64,000 nt of DNA from Paenibacillus sp. HGH0039 (lineage in GTDB: Bacteria; Bacillota; Bacilli; Paenibacillales; NBRC-103111), in assembly GCF_000411255.1 (NCBI RefSeq), contig NZ_KE150412.1:2841968-2905967 (forward strand). Direction: 5' to 3'. The translations under genes and the position numbers were made by a program. Below the pieces are notes generated by a model, which saw only the letters and a program-made list of their open reading frames with translations, ran no database searches and was not told the origin of the DNA. Of this stretch, positions 8,680-17,757 are shown one piece after another (within the stretch, counting starts at the first letter, position 1; every line of letters begins with the position of its first letter).

Positions 8680-9744
8680 CTAGTATTTATCGGTTACCAC
8701 ACCAAGAGAAGACGCTTTAATATAGGACCGGTTCCGAAGAAGCTTTAAAGTTTCCGGCTCTCCCGTCACCACAACCCCCAAAATACGGATATCGTCCTTG
8801 CTCAGTATTTTGTCCGAACCGGCCATTATATCGTAATCGGACTGCATTCTGGCTTTCTTTAAGGCCGGAATAAAAAATTGTTCAGGGTCGGGGAGCTGCT
8901 CCCCGTAATGATTAACCGCATGGAAGCCGATCGCGTTATCCTCGTAAATAGGAGACGGGAAGTTCTCAGTAACAACGTCCTCTCCATTTTTCCCCTTCTC
9001 TGTGTACCGCTGATAGCTATTCGCTTTTCTGGCCTCTTCCTTCTGGGAATTTGCCCAATACCAGACAGGATTAGGCCCTGCAGACATCATCGTTCGGACT
9101 TCGTCCAAGGAATAAGATTTATCAAACGAGAGTGCCATCTCCACATATTTGTCCTTCCCTATCTGATCCAGAAGCTTGAGGTCATCCTTATAATGATTGT
9201 TGTAATCCACAAAAGGATCGTAAAATTCCATTTGTTTTACTCCCGCATGATTATACCTGGGCAGATAATCTTCTTGCTCTTGAGTCATTGCAGTGTACTC
9301 TAACGAGTTGCCTCCTCCCGAAGAAAATTTTTGTCCCGCTATTTCTCCCGACGTATCGTCGGGCGTCTGCATACCGTACATATAATGCCAAGTACCGGTA
9401 TATACCCTTTTGCCGTTCACGTATTTGAAGGTATAGAATTCCATTTCCCCGTTAAATACTCCATTCTGCCATCTGAATGAATCCATAAACTGATTTGCCC
9501 CTTTGACCAGATACCGTGCTTTTAATTGGTCAAGCAGCTTTCGGCCGTTCCTGTCGACCTGCTCTTTAGCATACGGGACGACAAAAAATACCGTAGAAAC
9601 CAATAGGACAAGAGCTGTACAAAAACTGACGAGAACGGTTCTCAGCAAGGTCCGTTTTTTTGCTTTCCTTAAAGTGTGTTTAAACCCTTCACTTAATCGT
9701 TTTTCAACCGAAGTCTCGTTTTCATCTTTCTCCGTCGTATTCAT
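8680..9744 (-). CDS. Anti-sigma factor with Sigma_reg_N / Sigma_reg_C domains
   Basis: 354 residues. A charged cytoplasmic N-terminus of ~33 residues is followed by one membrane helix (VLVSFCTALVLLVSTVFFVVPYA) and a ~300-residue extracytoplasmic part containing 'FKYVNGKRVYTGTWHYMYG' and a C-terminal 'VVVTGEPETLKLL', typical of the sigma-factor-regulator N and C domains found beside Bacillus-group ECF factors. It overlaps the upstream sigma gene by 23 bases, so the two are translated together. Known relatives hold the sigma factor at the membrane and release it on envelope stress; the signal here is unknown. Confidence 0.82.
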   Translation of the reverse strand: MNTTEKDENETSVEKRLSEGFKHTLRKAKKRTLLRTVLVSFCTALVLLVSTVFFVVPYAKEQVDRNGRKLLDQLKARYLVKGANQFMDSFRWQNGVFNGEMEFYTFKYVNGKRVYTGTWHYMYGMQTPDDTSGEIAGQKFSSGGGNSLEYTAMTQEQEDYLPRYNHAGVKQMEFYDPFVDYNNHYKDDLKLLDQIGKDKYVEMALSFDKSYSLDEVRTMMSAGPNPVWYWANSQKEEARKANSYQRYTEKGKNGEDVVTENFPSPIYEDNAIGFHAVNHYGEQLPDPEQFFIPALKKARMQSDYDIMAGSDKILSKDDIRILGVVVTGEPETLKLLRNRSYIKASSLGVVTDKY

Positions 9745-10234
9745 GGTTCAGCTCCCATCTTGCTTTAAATTGATTTCTGGCTCTATACATGTAGGTTCTT
9801 ACCTGGTGCTCGGATAAAAACAAAAGCTCGGAAATCTCCCGGTACGTCAGTTCCATTCCATATTTCATAACGAGGAGAGTTCGGTGCGTCTCTTTGAGGG
9901 AATCTAATATGCTTATAATTTCCTGCCGGTGTTCATTCCGCAGAATATGCTGCTCCACCTTCTCCTCTCCTGCCAAACATTCGGTAAACTGCTGTGCAGC
10001 AAAGGTCATATGCCGCTTATTTTTGGTATGCAACGTATAGTAACTGTTAACGGCCACGCGGTATAACCAAGCCGTCATCTGCTCTTCCGGAATAGAATCG
10101 ATATAGGTGAAAGCTTTGAGCACCGTATCTTGCAAAATGTCTTCCGCATCCTCCTTTCCTGCGCCCATTTTAATTAAAATCTTTAAAATCACTCTTCCTT
10201 TGACGTAAAACATCCGTACCAGTTCATCTTCCAT
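9722..10234 (-). CDS. ECF-type RNA polymerase sigma factor
   Basis: 170 residues; ATG at 10234 preceded by AGGTGA. Region 2 is residues ~10-75 ('GKEDAEDILQDTVLKAFTYI', 'MTAWLYRVAVNSYY'), and region 4 is ~105-160 ('TLLVMKYGMELTYREISEL', 'SEHQVRTYMYRAR'). There is no region 1 or 3, as in ECF factors. The gene overlaps its anti-sigma gene by 23 bases and is probably released when that membrane protein senses stress. I could not identify an autoregulatory ECF promoter with confidence in the 230 bases upstream. Confidence 0.9.
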   Translation of the reverse strand: MEDELVRMFYVKGRVILKILIKMGAGKEDAEDILQDTVLKAFTYIDSIPEEQMTAWLYRVAVNSYYTLHTKNKRHMTFAAQQFTECLAGEEKVEQHILRNEHRQEIISILDSLKETHRTLLVMKYGMELTYREISELLFLSEHQVRTYMYRARNQFKARWELNHEYDGER

Positions 10235-10465
10235 AGTTCACCTGCCCTACCAGAAAAACCAATTGAATTTGCACTTATTAAACTATCGAAATGAAGAAAA
10301 GTATACAAATCGCAAAAATATTGAGCGGACCATCTGCCATCTTTCTGACACAATAGATCTTTAAACTGGGGGTTTAGAGAGCAGGAAGCGCCGTATAGTT
10401 ATTACCAGGGCGTCCGCCTTCTCCCGCTGATATACTAACGGTGATAGAAAGGAAGCGGACCGACT

Positions 10466-11143
10466 ATGAAAAAAGTGCTGATTATCGAAGATGAAGCGCC
10501 GATTGCCCGCATTTTGCAGGCTTATCTGGAGCGTGAACCCTATAGCGTAAAATGGAATCCCGGAGACGGCGGCATGCTGGACTTGTTCCTGACCTGGAAG
10601 CCGGACCTGGTTCTCCTGGATTTGATGCTGCCCGACCTCGACGGACTGGACGTCCTGAAACAGATCCGGCAGCACGGAAGCTGTCCGGTCATTATTCTGA
10701 CAGCCCGCGGTTCCGTACCGGACCGGCTTCAAGGGCTCCAGCAGGGAGCGGACGATTACATCCCCAAGCCGTTCGATCCCGACGAGGTGATTGCCCGGGT
10801 GCAGGCGGTGCTCCGACGCTCCGCCTATATGGCGGACAGCCGGACTGTCCGGCTGGGCAGCTTGGTCATCGATTTTACGGCGTGCACGGTTCATTTGCAT
10901 GACAAGCTGCTGCCGCTGTATCCGCGCGACTGGAGCCTTCTCGCCTTTCTGATCAAGCATCCCAACCAATGCTTCAGCCGCGAGCAGCTGCTCGACCGGG
11001 TGTGGGGCATGGACTACGAAGGGGGCGACCGCGCCGTGGACACGACGATCAAACGGCTTCGTCAGTGCCTGCAGGACTGGCCTCCTTCCGAAGGGGAAAT
11101 TCTTACCATACGGGGATTGGGGTACACGCTGCATGTTCACTAA
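10466..11143 (+). CDS. OmpR/PhoB-family response regulator
   Basis: 225 residues; AAAGGAAG lies about ten bases before the ATG. The receiver domain (1-120) has the acidic pocket 'IEDEAP', the phospho-acceptor Asp in 'LVLLDLMLPDLDG' and the Lys in 'IPKPFDP'. The C-terminal winged helix (130-225) ends in 'GGDRAVDTTIKRLRQCL' and 'TIRGLGYTLH', the DNA-recognition helix and wing of the OmpR family. Its last 11 bases overlap the histidine-kinase gene, so they form one transcription unit. The target genes are not known; the secreted duplicated-domain protein directly downstream is a candidate. Confidence 0.93.
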   Translation: MKKVLIIEDEAPIARILQAYLEREPYSVKWNPGDGGMLDLFLTWKPDLVLLDLMLPDLDGLDVLKQIRQHGSCPVIILTARGSVPDRLQGLQQGADDYIPKPFDPDEVIARVQAVLRRSAYMADSRTVRLGSLVIDFTACTVHLHDKLLPLYPRDWSLLAFLIKHPNQCFSREQLLDRVWGMDYEGGDRAVDTTIKRLRQCLQDWPPSEGEILTIRGLGYTLHVH

Positions 11144-12632
11144 ACCGCAAACACAACCGCAAACGATGCCCATGCTGCGTTTCTGGACCTGGCGCTATGC
11201 GCTGATTCTGTTTATCACCCTGCTCATCGTCAGTCTTATTGTGGGCGTCTGGATCACAAGCAACGCGAACCGGCAAAGTTACGAGGTGCTCCAGGCCAGA
11301 GCGGAGCAGCTCGCCGACTCCTACGCCCGGGTGATGACGCTTTATCAATTAAGCTCCCCTGCTCAGACTCAGGGAAGCATTCGCACCGAAGTGCGCGCGG
11401 ACCCGGCCGCCAAAGTCTCCCCCTCCACCACTTCCGTTAGTAGCATCAGCCCGATTGAAGTGGCACGGCCTCTGGGCGATGAAATGATGCAGATCGTTAA
11501 CAGGCAGGGTAACCTCGATACGTACAGCAGCAGCGGTGCCCAGTACAACAACGCGGAGCGCCCCGGCGGATACGCTGCGGTGCTGAAAGGGCAGACCGAC
11601 CGCGAAAGCTTCTCCCTGAACGACCGGACCTGGCTGCGGGTAGGCGTGCCGTTAATGGATCGCGGCAGTGTAATAGGCGCTCTGTATCTGAGCACGCCCA
11701 CACCCGACAATGCGGAACAGACCCGGCAGACTTACGTGATCGCCGTTCTGATTACGCTGGGTCTTGCGCTGGGCGGCTGGACCGCCATTTACCTGCTGCT
11801 CCGCAAGCTCACGAGGCCGCTCCGGCAGCTAGCCAATGCCGCTCTGCAGGTAGCCGACGGGCACTATGCTCCTGTCCTGCCGGTCGCCCCCATGAAAGAA
11901 AGGGAGCTTATGCAGTTGTTTACTTCCTTTAACGAAATGACCTCCCGGCTCCGGCAGTTGGAACAGATGAGGACCGATCTCCTCGCCGGAGTGTCGCACG
12001 AGCTGCGCACCCCGCTCACTTCCATTCGCGGGATGGTCCAGGCCGTCCACGGCAAGGTGGTCACCGGAGGCGAAGCGAACGAATTTCTGGAGATCTCTCT
12101 CGAAGAAACTAAGCGGATGCAGAAAATGATCGACGATATGCTGGAGTTCTCGTCTCTGGAAGCGGGAGCTGTCCACTCCGAGAGGACAACGGTGGATCTC
12201 TCCCGGCTCGTGACTCATCTTACGCAGCAGCTAAGCTCCCTGCCCGTCTGCGCCAATGTTCGCGTCGAGACGGTCCTCCCTGCGCAGACAATCCGGCTGC
12301 TTGCGGATCAAGGGCAGCTTAAACAAATGCTCATGAATTTGATTATGAACAGTACGGCGGCGGGTTCAACCTCGATCACCGTGCACGCCTATCCCCTCGG
12401 TTCCATGATTCACGTGGATGTGAAAGACAACGGCAGCGGAATCAGGGAATCCGAAGTGCCGCATATTTTCGAGAGATATTACCGGGGCGACAGCCGGAGG
12501 AAGAAGAAGCAGGGGCTCGGTCTGGGCCTCCCCCTCAGCAGGCTGCTCGCCCAGGCCAACGGCGGGGAGCTGGCCCTTCAGGAGACATCGCCCAAAGGAA
12601 CGGTTTTCAAGCTCACCCTGCCTGCCGTCTGA
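11133..12632 (+). CDS. Membrane sensor histidine kinase
   Basis: 499 residues. Two membrane helices (about 22-44 and 195-218) enclose a ~150-residue extracytoplasmic sensor that is Ser/Thr/Pro rich at first and ends in 'LRVGVPLMDRGSVIGALYLST', a PAS-like (sCache) fold. HAMP lies at about 218-270. HisKA has the phospho-acceptor His in 'AGVSHELRTPLTSIRG'. HATPase has the N box 'LMNLIMNSTAAG', the G1 box 'DNGSGI' and 'GLGLGLPL'. It is the partner of the response regulator it overlaps. A hairpin with a T-rich tail ends the unit at 12659-12691. Confidence 0.92.
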   Translation: MFTKPQTQPQTMPMLRFWTWRYALILFITLLIVSLIVGVWITSNANRQSYEVLQARAEQLADSYARVMTLYQLSSPAQTQGSIRTEVRADPAAKVSPSTTSVSSISPIEVARPLGDEMMQIVNRQGNLDTYSSSGAQYNNAERPGGYAAVLKGQTDRESFSLNDRTWLRVGVPLMDRGSVIGALYLSTPTPDNAEQTRQTYVIAVLITLGLALGGWTAIYLLLRKLTRPLRQLANAALQVADGHYAPVLPVAPMKERELMQLFTSFNEMTSRLRQLEQMRTDLLAGVSHELRTPLTSIRGMVQAVHGKVVTGGEANEFLEISLEETKRMQKMIDDMLEFSSLEAGAVHSERTTVDLSRLVTHLTQQLSSLPVCANVRVETVLPAQTIRLLADQGQLKQMLMNLIMNSTAAGSTSITVHAYPLGSMIHVDVKDNGSGIRESEVPHIFERYYRGDSRRKKKQGLGLGLPLSRLLAQANGGELALQETSPKGTVFKLTLPAV

Positions 12633-12658
12633 TCCTCCTTCTCATACCCGTCCCGACC

Positions 12659-12694
12659 AAGCCGTTCCGCTTCCCGAAGCCGGAACGGCTTTTG
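12659..12694 (+). terminator. Rho-independent terminator after the two-component operon
   Basis: AAGCCGTTCCG (12659-12669) pairs perfectly with CGGAACGGCTT (12681-12691) and runs into TTTTGCC. Confidence 0.85.
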
Positions 12695-12892
12695 CCTTGG
12701 AAGTTTTAAAGCCCTGAGGCTCCGGCCCATTTCCGGGCGTTCTCTTCGTTGCCGCAATCTTTCTCCGCTGCCATATTCCCAACACAATGGGCCTGTATAG
12801 TCTTACCTGTAGCCGGCCCCGACAGTCGACATTCACAGATAGAGAGCCGGTCAATCCGATCGCGATGCGATCCAAACTCGGGAGGAATCACT

Positions 12893-13651
12893 ATGAAAAA
12901 GAAGTTGGCAATGGGAACGATGGCTTTGGCGGTTTTTGCAATGGCGGGCTCCGCTTATGCGGCGCAGCCTGAGGCTTCTACCCCTGCATTCACGAAAGCG
13001 ACCACTTCGATCTCCGCAGTAAAGGGCGGCACAGCTGTCTTCAAGGAGGTTAAATTACCTCAGGGCGTCAGCTTCGAGGAATTTGCCAAAAAGCAAGGCC
13101 TGACCGCCGAACAGCTCATCGAAAAATTGAAAAAGGACGGCACGCTTGACCATTTGGCCGAAGCAAAGGGACAAACCGTTGAAGAGGCCGCCGAGTTTTT
13201 AAAGAAAAACGGACTATTCGCCGCAAGCCATAACGCTCTGGCCATCAGTACTTTTTCCCCTGCGGAGCAGGGAGACGGAAAAACGGACGGCACTGTAAGG
13301 AACACCATCAAAGCCGTGCTTTTAGAAAAAAACGTGACGAACGGCAACGGCCCAACAGCCGAGACCGTCGAGGATATCACGATCCCTCCAAGCTTGAGCT
13401 TCGAGGAATTCGCCAAGGCGCAAGGCTTGACCGTCGACGAACTGATCGCCCGATTGAAAGAGGACGGAACCCTGGGCGCCATCGCCAAGGCAAACGGACA
13501 ATCCGTCGAAGAAGCCATCGAATTTGTGAAAAAGAACGGATTGTTTGCGGCCGCCGAGAAGGCTTCCCTCTTCAGCACGATCATCTCGTCAGTGGACGGC
13601 GGTACAGAGGCTAGAGGGGCTGTCCAAGAAATTAAGCTCGATTCCAAGTAA
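12893..13651 (+). CDS. Secreted protein built of two copies of one helical domain
   Basis: 252 residues from the ATG at 12893 (GGGAGGA seven bases upstream); an upstream in-frame extension to 12749 has no such site. It has a signal peptide with AYA-AQ cleavage near residue 22. Two ~60-residue repeats follow (about 57-122 and 167-232). Both carry SFEEFAKxQGLT, LIxxLKxDGTL, AxAxGQ(T/S)VEEA and KKNGLFAA in the same order. I do not recognise the family. The repeats look helical, resembling small helix-turn-helix or LysM-adjacent modules, but this is only impression. It sits downstream of a complete two-component system and upstream of a polysaccharide lyase on the other strand. Confidence 0.85.
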   Translation: MKKKLAMGTMALAVFAMAGSAYAAQPEASTPAFTKATTSISAVKGGTAVFKEVKLPQGVSFEEFAKKQGLTAEQLIEKLKKDGTLDHLAEAKGQTVEEAAEFLKKNGLFAASHNALAISTFSPAEQGDGKTDGTVRNTIKAVLLEKNVTNGNGPTAETVEDITIPPSLSFEEFAKAQGLTVDELIARLKEDGTLGAIAKANGQSVEEAIEFVKKNGLFAAAEKASLFSTIISSVDGGTEARGAVQEIKLDSK

Positions 13652-13749
13652 CCGGTGCAGTCCTCGGGACCGTAGGGGCAGGCCGCAATCGTTTCAACAT
13701 TCTTGTGTGCTCAAATGACTAGAAGAAACGGCAGGCCCCTAAAATAAAA

Positions 13750-13796
13750 AGCTGCCCCGATAGGTCCGATGACCACGGGGCAGCTCTTCTTTTATT
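13750..13796. terminator. Bidirectional terminator between convergent genes
   Basis: AGCTGCCCCG (13750-13759) pairs with CGGGGCAGCT (13776-13785). On the plus strand CTTCTTTTATT follows; on the minus strand TTTTTATTTT follows. It can serve both the duplicated-domain gene and the PL8 lyase. Confidence 0.88.
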
Positions 13797-13842
13797 CAAA
13801 AGAGAGACTTGGACGGTATACACAGAAGTTTGGTTTCTATGG

Positions 13843-16800
13843 CTATGGAGCCGTGATTTTCAAAACAGGCCGGCTGGCGGCGGCCGCATTTTCCTTGCTC
13901 GCATAGCTGGCGTACGTATCGGAGCCGTTGGTGAGAGAACGGATTTCAACGGCAATCCTCTTGTCCCCGGAGGCCAGGGCACGCCGCACCGCCTCCGAAA
14001 CGTCGATCATGACGGGGCTCCCGGCGGCAGGCACTTTCCATTCGGCCAGAGGCAGACCCGGCACAGGTTTGGTGCTCCATGTCAGCGTATTCTCGTCCCA
14101 CTGAGCGGAAACGAGTCTCGCCTGATGGGTGACGGCCTTGGCCGGTGCGTCAATGGGCGTCAGGACAATCGCTGCGCGACCGGCCGTTCCCGTATAAGAC
14201 GAAAGGTCAAACTGCACGAGCGCGCTGCGGTTGTAGCTCGCCGCTTCGTTCTTCACTTCCATGAAGCCGGAGGTTCCGTAGTTCGTGCCGGCATAGCTGC
14301 CGTCCCGTACGGTCGCGTCTCCTTTGGACGAAAGCAGGGTGGCGGCGGCGTTCGAAAACTTCGCGTGAAACGTTCTGCCGTAAGAACCGCTCACGTCCAC
14401 CGAAAGCTTCAGCGTCGGGCTGTACTGCGTAACCTGAATCCCCGGATCCATGAAGACCGCGCCGCTGTAGCTCCGGTTGATTTCGACCTGGATCTTGCTG
14501 CTGTTCTGCTGAGTCGGATCTGATACGGAGACATCCAGTCCGTCGGCGCTTTCTTTGACCAGAACAGAGGCCTTTTTATCCACGGTCAGGAAATCGGCTC
14601 CGTCCGCCTTGACCGTCTTCATGCCGTCCTGCCAGAAATTCGCGGCGACCAGGTTTAAGGTCTTCTCTTTAACCGCCTGCGCCGCCGTCGTGTTTTCCAG
14701 AATAGCAATGTCCGGATTGGCGGCATAGCTCTGTACCTGCGCCCGGCCGCGATTCGGCAGTGTGACATAGCTGTAGGAAGCATTCGACGGATTCACGCCG
14801 TGGTCCAGCCAAAGTGCCAGGTAATCGGCGCTTTTTATTTCCTTGTAGCCGCTCAAGACCAGCTTGGGGCGGTAGCTCGAATTCGGATTCTCACGGCTTG
14901 CGTAGGCAACTGTTCCGTCCGGATCCGCAGGCGACGAGGCATAGATGCGCAGGGAGAATACCTTCTGGTTGTTCGCCAGGGCGTTCTGCAGCGGCTGGGA
15001 CACGTCGATCGTGACGGGAGTTCCCGCCTGCATGCCCGACCACTGCCGGACCGGACTAAACGGATTCGAAGACGGTTTGTTCGTCCAGAGCAGGCCGGTT
15101 TCCGTCCAGGAGTTGCCTGGAACCCATTCCGCCGTATGCTGGACCGCTTTAGCCGTAGGTCCGATCACAGTAGGGACAAGCGTAACTTTCGCGCTGTCGA
15201 ACTGGACCTGCCCGGGCACGAAATTCGTTAAATCGAATTTCAGGTAAGTTTCTCTGGCGTAGCCGTTGGCGTCGTTTTTGACAACTAGCGTCGGCTCTGC
15301 GCCATGATTCCCTTCATTGGAACGGACGTAGGAATCTTCCGTCCCCATCACGTTGTACACGTCTGGGGTCGCTTCGTTAATTTCGTTCCAGGAGCCGGTT
15401 CTAGTTTCACGGGAAGCCTTCAAGGCGGCCGATCCCGGGAAATAGTACCCTACGCTGGACGATTCCCCGTCCGTGTTGCCCTGCAGATACGCCCAGTTCG
15501 TTCCGGGCAGGGCCGCCGTCCAACCGGAAGCCGCAGGCTGGGCCGTTCCGTTCACGGTAAACTCGTTGCCGCCGGTGATTCGGCGGTTCTCCACGATCGT
15601 CTCCACCTTACGGGGAGAGCCGTCCCAGCCGCTGCCGGTCTGGCCGGAATTCGTGATGCCCGCCCCGAGCGATACGATCTCGTCATCGAACATGAACCAC
15701 GATTTCTTCGCCGTCAGATTGGACGGAGTCAGAATGGCTCCTCCGCTTCCGATATCGCCCGGCGATTTCAGGTCCATTCCGGCGGCGCCGAAGGTTCCCA
15801 GCAGCTCCGCTCCGCCCGCCCACCGGTTAGGGCTCAAGTAGCTTGTCCAGTTGCTGCTGTTCGTGCGTTTCTGCGTATCGACGGTGGTCCCCGGGAGCCG
15901 GTACCGGTTTACCGTCGGCCAGAAGTTGTCGTACTGGCCGCTGTCGGCGTTATACAGGTAAGTCATCCCATCCCCGGTATACCAGCCCTGTACGTTGTTT
16001 TTATTGCCGGATTCGTATTTATCGACCCGGTTGGACGACAGGCTGAGCCCGAAGCCGAAGCCCGGGCGCAGGTGCACGGCTCGGTCCTGGTTCGCGTAGA
16101 TCGAGGTTCCCGTCTTCTCCCCTCTGGACGGAACCGCCGAATTCACAATCTGCTTGAGCTGCAAATACTGGTACATCGAGGAAGCGTCCAGAATCTGATT
16201 GGAGGTATCCTTGCTTAACCAGTATTTCAGCATGCCCTGAATGGCCTGTTTCGGGTTGTCCGGGTACTTCTCCCCCATCTGTTCATTCGTGGACGGAGCC
16301 GTGAGCAGAAGGTAACCTATGGAGGCGATAAGGCCTTTGCCGGTCAAGACCGGCCCGGTGTCCGCATTTCCCGGTGCAGGCCCGAAGGCAATGTTCCTTC
16401 CCCGCACCATATCCATCACATTGCCGTCATAAATAAACGGCTCCACGGAATCGAACACCCACTTGTAGGCGTTCCATTTGCCGGCATCAGTCACGTCCCA
16501 CTGGGTACCCTCCAGCGCGTAAAACAGGATTCCGATATCGTTGAGCAGAGCGGTTCCGTAACCGCCGATGTAAGGCATAGCCGCATGCTGGATAAAGGAA
16601 CCGTCCTGGTAAAAGCCGTCGCGGGCCGTCGTGTTCGGAGCCGAAGCCGGATTCACGTACGCAAAGACGCTGCCGAGTGCGTCCCTCGCGTTCGTTATTT
16701 TCGCGGCATCCTTCACCAGAATCCCCCGGTATGCGACCGAAATGGCCTGGTCGAGCAGATTGGCTCCGGTCATAACCGGACTTCCGCTCACCGTTCTTGC

Positions 16801-17445
16801 CGCCGAGTCAGGAATAAACCGGTTCACCGCACTCATATAATTCGTTAGCTGGGCAGCGGTTAAATCGTCCCGCATCAGGAGGCCGATCTTGGTCAGCGCC
16901 TGGGGCACGCCGATCTGCCAGTGGTACCAGTTGCCGTAAGGAGCCACGGTCGTGTTGTACTTCTGCGCATAAAGCCAGTCGAGAGCGCTCAGAACGTCAT
17001 TTTTCAGAGCCGGATTTCCGTAAAAGGAAGAACCAGGCGTGTAGTAAACCGTAATCATGGAAAGCAGGCGGTTGTACGAATTGGTGATGTCGCCCGATTT
17101 TGTATAACTGTCCGTGCTGGTAAAAGGGAGGTCGACCCACAAATAAGTCCGGTCCGCACCGCGGTTCAGGATATCCCAAACTCCTTTACCGCTGGAACAG
17201 GGAGCCGAAGCCGCCGCACACGAAGAAACGGCGCTGTCCATTTTGGCGAGCTTGCTGCGGAGCACGGGGTCCGAAACGGGAAGGGAGTATTGATCGTCCC
17301 CCAGAATCAAATGCAGCAGCTTCAAACGCATGCCGTCATAAGGGTCCTCCGCCCGGGCCTGGCGCGCGCCTGCGCCGAGCAGCGTCAATACAAGGGAAAA
17401 ACAGAGGATCACGGCAAGATAAGATGTTTTTGTCCGACGGTACAT
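13843..17445 (-). CDS. Secreted PL8-family polysaccharide lyase with two DNRLRE modules, one inserted in the core
   Basis: 1200 residues. The ATG at 17445 has GGAGGT six bases upstream; the ATG at 17451 touches that site and cannot use it. A signal peptide is followed by an alpha-toroid catalytic domain (~38-410) with Asn near 229, His near 287 and Tyr near 296; the His-to-Tyr spacing of nine equals that of pneumococcal hyaluronate lyase. The beta-sandwich region starts at ~430 ('GFGLSLSSNRVDKYESGN', 'GWYTGDGMTYLY') and is interrupted at ~694-868 by a DNRLRE/CBM96-like module, then resumes with 'ALWLDHGVNPSNASYSYVTL'. A second DNRLRE module ends the chain (~1034-1200). PL8 enzymes cleave hyaluronan, chondroitin, xanthan or alginate by beta-elimination; which one applies here is unclear. 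A perfect cre box lies upstream. Confidence 0.9.
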   Translation of the reverse strand: MYRRTKTSYLAVILCFSLVLTLLGAGARQARAEDPYDGMRLKLLHLILGDDQYSLPVSDPVLRSKLAKMDSAVSSCAAASAPCSSGKGVWDILNRGADRTYLWVDLPFTSTDSYTKSGDITNSYNRLLSMITVYYTPGSSFYGNPALKNDVLSALDWLYAQKYNTTVAPYGNWYHWQIGVPQALTKIGLLMRDDLTAAQLTNYMSAVNRFIPDSAARTVSGSPVMTGANLLDQAISVAYRGILVKDAAKITNARDALGSVFAYVNPASAPNTTARDGFYQDGSFIQHAAMPYIGGYGTALLNDIGILFYALEGTQWDVTDAGKWNAYKWVFDSVEPFIYDGNVMDMVRGRNIAFGPAPGNADTGPVLTGKGLIASIGYLLLTAPSTNEQMGEKYPDNPKQAIQGMLKYWLSKDTSNQILDASSMYQYLQLKQIVNSAVPSRGEKTGTSIYANQDRAVHLRPGFGFGLSLSSNRVDKYESGNKNNVQGWYTGDGMTYLYNADSGQYDNFWPTVNRYRLPGTTVDTQKRTNSSNWTSYLSPNRWAGGAELLGTFGAAGMDLKSPGDIGSGGAILTPSNLTAKKSWFMFDDEIVSLGAGITNSGQTGSGWDGSPRKVETIVENRRITGGNEFTVNGTAQPAASGWTAALPGTNWAYLQGNTDGESSSVGYYFPGSAALKASRETRTGSWNEINEATPDVYNVMGTEDSYVRSNEGNHGAEPTLVVKNDANGYARETYLKFDLTNFVPGQVQFDSAKVTLVPTVIGPTAKAVQHTAEWVPGNSWTETGLLWTNKPSSNPFSPVRQWSGMQAGTPVTIDVSQPLQNALANNQKVFSLRIYASSPADPDGTVAYASRENPNSSYRPKLVLSGYKEIKSADYLALWLDHGVNPSNASYSYVTLPNRGRAQVQSYAANPDIAILENTTAAQAVKEKTLNLVAANFWQDGMKTVKADGADFLTVDKKASVLVKESADGLDVSVSDPTQQNSSKIQVEINRSYSGAVFMDPGIQVTQYSPTLKLSVDVSGSYGRTFHAKFSNAAATLLSSKGDATVRDGSYAGTNYGTSGFMEVKNEAASYNRSALVQFDLSSYTGTAGRAAIVLTPIDAPAKAVTHQARLVSAQWDENTLTWSTKPVPGLPLAEWKVPAAGSPVMIDVSEAVRRALASGDKRIAVEIRSLTNGSDTYASYASKENAAAASRPVLKITAP

Positions 17446-17477
17446 GGGCATACCTCCACCATTTTATCAAAACTTAA

Positions 17478-17491
17478 TGAAAGCGTTATCT
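17478..17491. promoter_or_regulatory. Perfect cre (CcpA) operator upstream of the PL8 lyase
   Basis: TGAAAGCGTTATCT matches TGWAARCGYTWNCW at all 14 positions. It lies 33-46 bases before the lyase ATG, between the ribosome binding site and a TATAAT hexamer on the minus strand (17512 down to 17507). No good -35 is seen at 17 bases, so the promoter itself is uncertain. A site downstream of the -10 would repress the lyase by blocking RNA polymerase when preferred sugars are present. Confidence 0.82.
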
Positions 17492-17757
17492 TTTCCATCA
17501 TACGGGATTATACATCCTTACACGTGCAAGATTTTTACTTTTATTGGTCTAATTTTTACTTCCATAATTTACATTTTTGACTTGAATAGCATTTTTCTAG
17601 TAATCTGATAGAGTGCCCTCTTGCACCCATCACGTCATTATAAGCATTCTTTGCCCTCCGAGATTGTAACTTATGACACCTGGGTATTATATCTTGTGGG
17701 AAAAACTTACTTGGCTCCGCCCAAAAAGAGAATCGTTTAAACAGGGGAGATTGGTAT

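Noticed and set aside
13060-13647. 195-codon minus-strand frame opposite the duplicated-domain gene
   Set aside because: Repetitive only because the sense gene is duplicated; no start signals.
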